From Xenopus tropicalis (lineage: Eukaryota; Chordata; Amphibia; Anura; Pipidae), in assembly GCF_000004195.4 (NCBI RefSeq), contig NC_030677.2:115097036-115161035 (forward strand): 64,000 bases of DNA. The letters run 5' to 3'. The notes below the pieces were generated by a model, which worked only from the letters and a program-made list of their open reading frames with translations, was not told the origin of the DNA and did not search any database. This document shows, in pieces, positions 11,336 to 20,237 of this stretch; the first letter of the stretch is position 1, and the number at the start of each line of letters is the position of its first letter. The position numbers and the translations under genes are program-made.

Positions 11336-11796
11336 TAAAAGGTCCCATTAAAGACACTAAACATTCTCTTCATTCCTAAATGAATTTCTATTTGTTACAG
11401 AGCCAGAGATGGCTTGCATAAACACAAAATGGACTCACATTTGAAGTCTCTTTGGGTTTAGTAAGGAAGTAAAAAATTTGATTTCTGTTTCCCCACATGG
11501 CAAGCGCAAGTTAAAGGTGACAAAACCTTTAAACATCTAAATGGGGGGTTCCCAACCATTTTTTTCCTGTGAACATTTAAAATATATAAAAAGTTGGGAA
11601 GCAACGCAATCATTAACAAAGTTCTTGCCTCTCTCTTGTTTTCCCCCAAATAGCTGCTATTTTTTTTTTTAATTGTCCTTATAATGGGTATGGATGGGTT
11701 AGTAAAAAATGAATTTGGGTTTCATGTTTAATTTGAAAGGGACATTTATTATACAGTATTTTATGACTGGGTGACAGGTCCTCTTTGGAGCAGCAT

Positions 11797-11982
11797 AGTT
11801 ACATAGTTACATAGTTACATAGGGTTGAAAAAAGACCATTGTCCATCAAGTTCAACCCATCCGAGTAAACCCAGCACACAACCTATACTAACCAATCTAT
11901 ACACTCACATACATAAACTATATATATACAACCAGTAATACTAACTGTAGATATTAGTATCACAATAGCCTTGGATATTCTG
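11797..11982 (-). mobile_element. CR1-like LINE 3' end fragment
   Basis: Contains the LINE 3' tail in reverse: repeated CATAGTTA units, GGGTTGAAAAAAGACCA, GTCCATCAAGTTCAACC and CTGTAGATATTAGTATCACA. Same family as 12606-14885 and 26214-26510, truncated after about 185 bp. Confidence 0.8.
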
Positions 11983-11997
11983 CAGATGTCTTTAGAC

Positions 11998-12349
11998 CAG
12001 GGGGCTCAAACTCAATTTACCTGGGGGCCGCAGGAGGCAAAGTCAGGATGAGGCTGGGCCGCAAAAAAAAAATTGGCTTTCAAGGGATAATGCAAGGCAC
12101 GGCGGGCGGGAGCTGCTGATTGCGGAAATGACGTTATGCCATCATAACAGTTATTATGGGAAGACGTTCTGTGTGCACAATTAGCTCCTTAGCAGCTAAT
12201 TGTGCACACAGAACGTCTTCCCATAATAACTGTTATGATGGCATAACGTCATTTCCGCAATCAGCAGCTCCCAGCAGCGTTGGTGCGGGCCACAAAATAC
12301 TGTACCGAGGGCCGCAAATGGCCCGCGGGCCGCGAGTTTGAGACCCCTG
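11998..12349. mobile_element. hAT-type fold-back element with 8-bp TSD
   Basis: Terminal inverted repeats CAGGGGGCTCAAACTC and GAGTTTGAGACCCCTG, flanked by CTTTAGAC (11990-11997 and 12350-12357), an exact 8-bp duplication typical of hAT. The middle (12111-12269) is a near-perfect inverted repeat with arms of about 75 bp. No transposase. Confidence 0.85.
12111..12269. repeat. Long perfect inverted repeat inside the hAT element
   Basis: Arms starting AGCTGCTGATTGCGGAAATG and ending with its reverse complement, separated by only a few bases near 12190. It would form a cruciform or RNA hairpin. Confidence 0.85.
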
Positions 12350-12755
12350 CTTTAGACAAAGATCAATATCTGCCTTTGAAAATCTATTTCCTTTACCTGT
12401 GTGCTGTAAGGCTAAATACATGTTACCTGGCTCATAGTAAATCATACAGTTTGGGGGTGATTTTTTTTTTTTTTTTACAGGTATGCTGTTACCACTTAAG
12501 GGGCAATATACTCCTTTTTCAAAATGATTTCAATGAATAAGATGTGTGCAGAAAATAATTTTTGCCCATTGTTTTAAAAGAGGGAAACTGAAAAGACAAG
12601 TAGTAATTACATAGTTTACATAGTTACATAGGGTTGAAAAAAAAGACCTGAGTCCATCAAGTTCAACCCATCCAAGTAAACCCAGCACACACAACCCACA
12701 CCCACCAATCCATACCCCCACATACACAAACCACACATACAACCACCAACACTAA

Positions 12756-13201
12756 GGGGCTGATTTACTAATCCACTAATCCGAATGAGAAAAATTAGGA
12801 TTGGAAAATGAACATTTTGCGACTTTTTCGTATTTTTTGCGATTTTTTCGTCGCCGTTACGACTTTCCCGTAAATTGTCGCGACTTTTTCATAACCATAA
12901 CAAATTTCGTGAATTGTCGCGACTTTTTCATTGCCATTATGCCTTTGGAGAATTGTCGCGACTTTTTCATTGCCATTATGCCTTTGGAGAATTGTCGCGA
13001 CTTTTTCATTGCCATTATAACTTTCGTGAATTGTCGCGACTTTTTCATAGCCATTATGACTTTCGCGAATTGTCGCAACTTTCGTATTGAGAGCTCGAAA
13101 AAGTCGCGACAATTTGCGAAAAAGTCGCAAAGTACAGATCATTACGAAAAAAAACGCATTCGGACGCTTTTCGGACGTTCGTGGATTAGTAAATGTGCCC
13201 C
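12756..13201. mobile_element. Harbinger-type MITE with TAA duplication and internal tandem repeats
   Basis: Ends GGGGCTGATTTACTAA and TTAGTAAATGTGCCCC, flanked by TAA (12753-12755 and 13202-13204). The unbroken LINE copy near 26336 reads straight through CTAACTGTAG, so the empty site is visible. The inside has five 39-bp units of ATTGTCGCGACTTTTTCAT type (about 12870-13080). Confidence 0.9.
12870..13080. repeat. 39-bp tandem repeat inside the MITE
   Basis: Five units each starting ATTGTCGCGACTTTTTCAT followed by CCATTA and a variable CTTTGGAGA or CTTTCGTGA end. The apparent proteins on both strands are products of this periodicity (39 is divisible by 3). Confidence 0.88.
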
Positions 13202-13385
13202 TAACTGTAGATATCAGTATCACAATAGCCTTGGATATTCTGATTGTTCAAGAACTCATCCAGGCCCCTCTTAAAGGCATTAACAGAATCTGCCATTACC
13301 ACATCTCTAGGAAGGGCATTCCACAACCTCACTGCCCTCACCGTGAAAAACCCCCTACGCTGCTTCAAATGGAAGCTCCGTTCCT

Positions 13386-14646
13386 CTAATCTATAGGGGT
13401 GACCTCTGGTGCGTTGATTGTTTTTATGGGAAAAAAAAGAACATCCCCCATCTGCCTATAATCCCCTCTAATGTACTTGTACAGAGTAATCATGTCCCCT
13501 CGCAAGCGCCTCTTTTCCAGAGAAAACAACCCCAACCTCGACAGTCTAACCTCATAGTTTAAATCTTCCATCCCCTTAACCAGTTTAGTTGCACATCTCT
13601 GCACTTTCTCCAGCTCATTAATATCCTTCTTAAGGACTTGATAGTTCGCGTTTATATTATTTCTACCAAAATGCATAACTTTGCACTTATCAACATTGAA
13701 CCTCATTTTCCAGTTTGCTGCCCAGTTTCCCAATTTTGTCAAATCTCTCTGCAAAGCGGCAGCATCCTGCATGGAACTTATAGTTTTGCACAATTTTGTG
13801 TCATCAGCAAAAATAGAAACAGTACTGTCTATGCCCACCTCCAGGTCATTAATAAACAAGTTAAAAAGCAAAGGACCAAGGACTGACCCCGTGCGGTACT
13901 CCACTAACCACACTGGTCCAATTAGAAAATGTTCCATTTACCACCACTCTTTGTACTCTATCCTTCAGCCAGTTCTCTATCCAATTACAAATATTATGTT
14001 CTAGGCCAATATTCCTTAATTTGATCATTAACCTTCTGTGAGGTACTGTATCAAACGCTTTAGCAAAGTCCAAGTAGATGACATCAACTGCCATTCCAGC
14101 ATCGAGGTTCCTACTCACCTCCTCATAAAAGGCGACTAAATTAGTCTGGCAAGATCTGTTATGCATAAAACCATGCTGGCACAAACTAATAGTATTGTGA
14201 ACTGCAATGTATTCAAGTACCCTATCCCTTATTACCCCTTCCAAAAGTTTTCCTACTACTGATGTCAGACTAACAGGCCTATAATTTTCAGGCTGAGAAC
14301 GGGATCCCTTTTTAAATAACGACACCACATTAGCAATCCGCCAATCTCTCGGCACCATGCCAGACCTCAACGAATCCTGAAAAATTAAGTGAAGAGGCTT
14401 GGCAATCACAGCGCTCAGCTCATTTAATACCCTGGGATGAATCCCATCCGGTCCTGGACCTTTGTTTACCTTTACATGTTCAAGTCTCTTTTGAATTTCC
14501 TCCCGAGTGACCCATGCGCCAGTAGCTAAATTACTAGAACTGGGCATATTAAAAGGGAAGCCTTCATTAGCTGGCTCCTCAGATGTATAGACAGATGATA
14601 AATAAGAGTTCAAAATTTCTGCTTTTTCCCCGTTCTCATCAACCAA
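13386..14646 (-). pseudogene. CR1-like reverse transcriptase, two overlapping frames
   Basis: Frames 13861-14646 and 13386-13937 together hold RT blocks from GPDGIHPRVL to FADDTKL and EKRRLRGDMITLYKYI. The break lies between VVSGVPHG and GSVLGPLLF, so a single frameshift disrupts an otherwise well-preserved RT. The upstream endonuclease is missing. Confidence 0.85.
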
Positions 14647-14889
14647 CTTACCCCCCCCCCCATGATAATAAGGTTCCCACCCCTTCTTGCTTCATTTTTT
14701 TACTATTCACATAATTAAAAAATTATTTTGGATTCTTTTTTTACTCCTAGCTGCAATATCCCTTTCCATCTCTATTTTAGCTTGCCTGATAGCTTTTTTG
14801 CATGTTTTATTTGCTTCCTTGTACCTGATGAAAGTTTCTGCTGTCCCAGCTAACTTGAATGCTTTAAAAGCACGTTTTTTCTTACAACT

Positions 14890-16552
14890 AATTGCTGTGG
14901 GAATAATAATTTACATGCAGTGCCTCAGAAAATGTTTGTCACTGACTGTTCCATTACAGGTGCCATGTTTCCCCTGTAAACGTAATCAATATTGCCGCCA
15001 TAAAAGTATATGAGTGAACATATGCCCGCTGACACTTCTGCCTGCAGACAAGCCAGGGAAAGAGCCACAGTGTAGAAAAAGATCGCAGCCACAAACACCG
15101 ATTAGTGTGCAGGAGTACACGGATAGCACTTTACGATCGGGTGTTTATACAAATCTTTTCATGCGCATCACCATAGCAACAAATTGTTAAAACGGGGTAC
15201 TGTGCATGCTAGGGGTCTTGTGGAAGGAAAACGGAATGATGGAAAAAAAATGTTCTTACGCTGGGTCTTTTTTTTGGGGGGGGGGGGGGGGGGTTGAAAC
15301 TGATGTAGGCTGAAAACCTATGCAAATTAAAAGCACTATGAAAGATTAAAGGTAAGACTTATAGAAGAGCTAAACTTGTGTTTACACTTTATCTTTGAAG
15401 CTACTCGTTTGGCCCTTTTTCCTTTCCCGTTTTGTTGTGAATGTTTGGTTAGGAGTCTGTGCAGCTCATCAGTCTGCCAAACTAATTTTTGTTTAAGTGT
15501 CTTTTGTACCTTGGACCTCAGCCTCCAGAGTGCTTGGAAACATTAGGGGGATCCAGCTCTGAAGCTGCAGAAATCAAATTGATATCTGGGTGACCTGTCA
15601 TCTGTCTGTGCAGTGGAAACAAATCTGAATGGTGCCTAAATGCTTCAAACCCCCCCCCAAGTTAAATACTTTCCGTAATAGTTTGACCATCAGGGCATCT
15701 CATCCAGCATTTGCTTGACCAACACTTTATTGGGAAATGTCTGTTTTACAGTTGTAAATCCCCAAGAACAGGCAGCTGAGGATGCAGGGCAAAGTTCATT
15801 CCTAGCTGTCAGTGGCCTCCCCTGCTGTGATAAGTTTGATAAAAGACAAGTGACAATAACAAATTGGTTGAAAAAGTGTAGTATACTTCATTTATATACA
15901 TAGAAAGGTTCATCATCATACATATTTTACATTTTTCAAGACTGCCAACTCATTCACAGTTAAAAATTACCACTATGACAAAAAAGAAGGAAAAAAACCA
16001 GGTGGAGATCGATTGAAAACTATACACAATCTTGAAAATATGATTTTTTTTTTTTTTTTAAGAGATTTAGGCCAAAAACACCACACAGTGTTTTTTCCAC
16101 CAATAGGAAATCACTCAATACGACCCAGGTTTAGTGTGTTTTCCTACTGAAGGGCTGAGTTATCCTGACATTTTAAAATGGCTCATGGTGCAAATCTAGC
16201 ACCAAGAACTGCTCTAACATTGTAGGAGATTAAAGTAAATACATATTATATTTTGCACATATTTAAAAAAAAAAAAAAAAAAAGCACTTTATGCTTCTGC
16301 TTTACACCAATGACCATTTACAAAAAATCATGATTTGCAGTCCCTGAGAGTGACTAATGGAAACTTAAAAATCAGTATGCATATTATAAAATGTTACAGA
16401 ATATTTATTTTATAAACTCCATCTCTGATAAAAGCAGATCGAGAATACCACAGTGCCAACTGCAAATGGTTTTTTTTATACAAATAGTATGCCTTTTGCG
16501 AACTTCCCTCATATCTGACTATTTTGCAATAATGGCAGAGCTTACTTGATTA
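14890..16552. other. Non-coding stretch
   Basis: No gene or clear transposon recognised. Contains an 18-base G run preceded by a T run (15268-15293), and A/T homopolymers near 16045 and 16265. Confidence 0.5.
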
Positions 16553-16874
16553 GGCTGATGCCACACTATGCGTATGCCGTATATTTTTGGCAAGCCAAAA
16601 TACGCTTGCCGAAAATATGCTCCATACACAACATATATGCTCCTACCTGTGCCTCCACCCAAATGAATGGAATACGCTCGGGTGCAGACACATGTAGCCG
16701 TAATCCGCATAAAAACACGGGAAATTCAAAGTCTCGCTTTTTTTTTTTTTTGCTACATGTGCCTGCACCCAAGCGTATTCCATTCATTCGGGTGCAGGCA
16801 CAGGTAGGAGCGTATGTTGCATATTTTCGGCAAGCATTTTTTGGCTTGCCGAAAATATACGCCATGCTTTAGCC
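16553..16874. mobile_element. Fold-back MITE, GGCTGATGCCACAC family
   Basis: Large inverted repeat: left arm with TTGGCAAGCCAAAATACGC, CCTACCTGTGCC and GGGTGCAGACACATGTAGC; right arm with the reverse complements, centred near 16740. The 5515-5652 copy shows the second terminus (GTGTGGCATTAGCC). Open frames on both strands mirror each other and are not genes. Confidence 0.75.
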
Positions 16875-17902
16875 AGTCAAACTCTTCATCTCAAAGCAGC
16901 CTGGAAAAGTCAGGGCAGGGCTAGCTTCCACTACTGTGTATGCCCGGTCTGTTTCTAACTTGTATTGCCTGGCAATATTATTAATACTCTGCAACGAAGG
17001 GATTGGGGCGCACAGTAGCAGTGAAAAATCATTCAGTCTTGTCTTGTTCAGGACAAACAGCTGCATCTAGTGGAATACTGGTATACTTATCTACTAAGCA
17101 CTTTCATTACTGCAATAAAAAAAGAGGGGGGGCGGCTTTATTTATTTTTTATTTTAGAAGTCTCTAAAGATAAAATAATTATTTGGGAAACATGAGCAGA
17201 AAGAATGGGAGTTCCCAAAATGGGATAATAAAGCAACTTTCTACAACTCTTAACATTTCGAACTAGCTTTATACATCTTGCACCGAAAAACATTACAAAG
17301 GACATGTAAAGCATATTTCAGTAGGGGTGCCAAAGTGTTAGGCATCCTTCACAGTGCTGAGATTTAAATCTGCAGCACTGAATATGCATTTTACAGGTTT
17401 ATTCTACTGCGTATGAGCAAGAATCAGCACTAGGAATGCCTACTAAATGTAACTAAAATGCAGGTGCAGCACTGGACTGTTTTTTTTCCCACCAGCATGT
17501 GCTGTGTTCTGTCATTTAATGCAACCATCTTCACATTCAAAGTTTCTAGAAAGTTGCATTCCAAGCCCCGGTTTTTAAACATGTAGCAACATTATTTTAA
17601 TCTCCATTCATACTGATAAGTGTTAAATATTGGCAGAACCCCAATGGCTTTGCCAGCATAACGTAGGCTAGCAATAATGCTTTGTCATTCAAGATCAAGT
17701 GCTTAAAAACCATAAGTTATTTTAAAAAAAATATGGCACACCACAATAAGCTCTACTTCAAGAAAAAAAAAATCTTTTATAAATATGTGGATAAGGATTA
17801 AAATGGCAAATTTTAAAACTTTTGCCATTTAATATACATTCTTGAACATTGAATAACTGGCACACAACCCTGACAAAAAGCTTCTATGTGTTCTAGAATG
17901 TG

Positions 17903-18377
17903 TTAAAGGGGTGGTTCACCTTTAATTTAACTTCTAGTATGTTATATAAAGTAATATTCTGAGATGATTTGCAATTGGTCTTCCTTTTTTTATTATTTGT
18001 ACTTTATTAATCATATCAATAACTGTTCAGCAACTCTCCAGTTTGAAGCTATAACAGCTGATTGCTAGGGTACAAATTACCTTAGCAACCAGGGAGTGGC
18101 TTGAATGAGAGACTGATATATGAATAGGAGAGGGACTGAATAGCAAAAAAGAAAGCTATAAAAAGTAACTAGAGATAAAACTGTAGCCTCACAGAGCAGT
18201 AGTTTTTGGCTGCCAGGGTCAGTGACCACCATTTGAAAGCCACAAATAGTTTGAAGAAGGTGGCAAAAAATTTAAAAACTATAAGAAATAAATCATGAAG
18301 ACCATTTGAAAAGTTGCTTAGAGTTGTTCACTCTACATCATACTAAAAGTTAACACAAAGAAGACTATCCCCTTCAA
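17903..18377. mobile_element. TTAA-flanked MITE, GGTGGTTCACCTTTAA family
   Basis: Begins TTAAAGGGGTGGTTCACC and ends CATACTAAAAGTTAACAC...CCCCTTCAA. Inside are the family words CAACTCTCCAGTTTG and ACCTTAGCAACCAGGG. One of at least six copies in this window. TTAA at the ends suggests piggyBac-type mobilisation. Confidence 0.65.
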
Positions 18378-20237
18378 GGCTGAAAAGTGACATGAGCAGA
18401 CATATCCCATTCATCTGAGTGGTGGCCAAGGGTTATTTGGGGAGCTTTTCATCTGTGGACCACAAATTTATTGTTAAATTATCTTACAACTCATTCCAGC
18501 CCTTCATGTTTCTTAACTTTTTTCTTTGAGAGTTATGCATAACTGTCTCCTGATAAGGAAATACTGGGAAGGGCAGTAACATTCTACTAAACTAGGCTGG
18601 TAGTCTATATTGTGTAGACCTCCAAGAAACTAACCAGTCAATTAAGAAAATGATGCCAGGGTTGTTGAGTAACTTATCCCTAAATAAATTCACCCTTGTT
18701 CATGTTCTTCATCTGCTGGTAGACCCAAAGCATGTGAAAAACAAACCAATGGGGTATATTTATCAAAGTGTGAAGTTAGAGCTTGCCACAGTCCACTAAA
18801 GTGAAATACTGTCATTCTCCATTAATTTCTATGGGATTTTTAAAAATAGTATTTATCAATAAATGAAAGTTCACCCTTTGATAAATATGTCTTTTAAAAT
18901 GACATAGAAATGAAGGTTTGTGGTGGAATTTTACTTTAACAGATTGTGGCGAGCTCTAACTTCACTCTTTGGAGCAGATTTAACAGTGTAAAATTAGAGC
19001 TCACTACAAAAAAAACTGACCCACTTTTTAAAACTCACATACGTTCTATTCATTCCTATGAAATTTTTAGAAGCGTATTTATGGGTGAAAAAATCCCATA
19101 GGAATGAATAGAAGGTGGGTGGATTTTTCTTTGGTGAGCGGTTATCTTGGATTTTGATAAATCTTCCCTTGGGGTGATTGAAGCTCAACAGTTTCTGCCA
19201 GATCTAAACAACTTCTATTCCTGCAAAGTAAAAACATACATCTGTAGCAGTGACAGGCTCAAAGGTGATCACTTTAGTCATTTGAGTCACTTAATATTAC
19301 AAACAGCTGACAGGGGACTAAGGTGTTTAAGCATGAGTTGCCTAAAACATATTATTTGTAAATATATTTGCTTTTGAAATCAGTCATGTCTGGCTGTTCA
19401 GAAACAGAAAACTGCTTTACATTGCAGATACATTTACAAATAGCTTCAAAACCATTAAAAAAAACAATGTATATAGGAAAGTTTTTGTCTGGAGATCCCC
19501 CTTAAAATGCACTAGTGCATCAAACTATAGCAACCAACCAGACATTTGTTTTATTTGCTGTTTGGAGTTACTGCACTGGAGAACTTTAGCACCTATGGGA
19601 GGGAGTAAGTCTTCTGGTGGATATAAGGTTTTTTTTTTTTTTTTTATTGTTAACAATTCAACCATAAGAGGGTTTTTTTAAAGCTTAAAGTGATGGTGAG
19701 TTGTGAATTCTAAGCAAAGCAATAATGTCGTCCACAGGACCTGGTGTCCCAGAACATCACTAAGCACTGGAAATCATTGTTCTTCAGGGCTGTTTGCCTT
19801 TTTTTTTTTTTAGCTGCTCTAGCTCCAACAATACAGCAAAACAATGCACCATCCCCAGGTCCTGAAGATGGCACTACTGCATTACTTAAAATTTTCTAGT
19901 GTGTTTGTTAGTATCACTTTAACAATGTTCATAGAATATCACGGAGAGAAGCACATACTCCATGTGCCACTTTTAATAATTTAATTTTGCACTCTAGTAA
20001 AGACCTTTAATTGAATTATGCACTTAGTATGCACTCCTAATTAATAATCAGTAAAGGGATACTGGAATTAAAATGTTGCTTTGGAAATTATGCTTTACTG
20101 CCAGCAAATACACAACATTTAAAATAAATGAGATGAAAATGATCAAAGCAGAGATGTCTTCATTAAGCCAGAATTTGGTACCAATAAACCAAACAAGAAG
20201 CGGTCTCCTGTCCAACAGTCTTAACAGGAAACTGGTG
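18378..20237. other. Downstream flank and probable 3' UTR of TOPORS
   Basis: AT-rich, no coding sequence recognised. A possible minus-strand AATAAA (TTTATT, 19549-19554) lies about 680 bp past the TOPORS stop; the true poly(A) site is not determined. 18980-19110 contains a small inverted repeat around CATTCCTATGAAATTTTTAG / AAATCCCATAGGAATG. Confidence 0.4.

Larger units (their letters stand above)
12606..14885 (-). mobile_element. CR1-like LINE, 5'-truncated, split by a MITE
   Basis: On the minus strand the RT reads in order from about 14885 down: KAIRQAKIEMERDIAAR, LVDENGEKAEILNSYLSS, GPGPDGIHPRVLNEL, SQPENYRPVSLTSVVGKLLE, VIYLDFAKAFDTVPH, then after a frame change [24 protein letters not shown] and EKVQRCATKLVKG. 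The C-terminal MADSVNAFKRGLDEFL and the 3' tail GAACTTGATGGACTC...TTTTTTCAACC follow, ending in CTATGTAA repeats near 12606. The catalytic box is present as FADD. A 446-bp MITE interrupts it at 12756-13201. The frame change near 13.88 kb makes it defective. Confidence 0.88.

Noticed and set aside
12870..13080. Array resembling a CRISPR
   Set aside because: Units are contiguous with no unique spacers, the context is a eukaryotic transposon, and there are no cas genes.
12795..13274. Repetitive open frames of 140-157 codons on both strands
   Set aside because: Both strands encode periodic peptides from the 39-bp array in a MITE; boundaries coincide with the MITE, not with gene signals.
16546..16872. 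Mirrored open frames of about 100 codons on both strands
   Set aside because: They arise from the two arms of a fold-back MITE.
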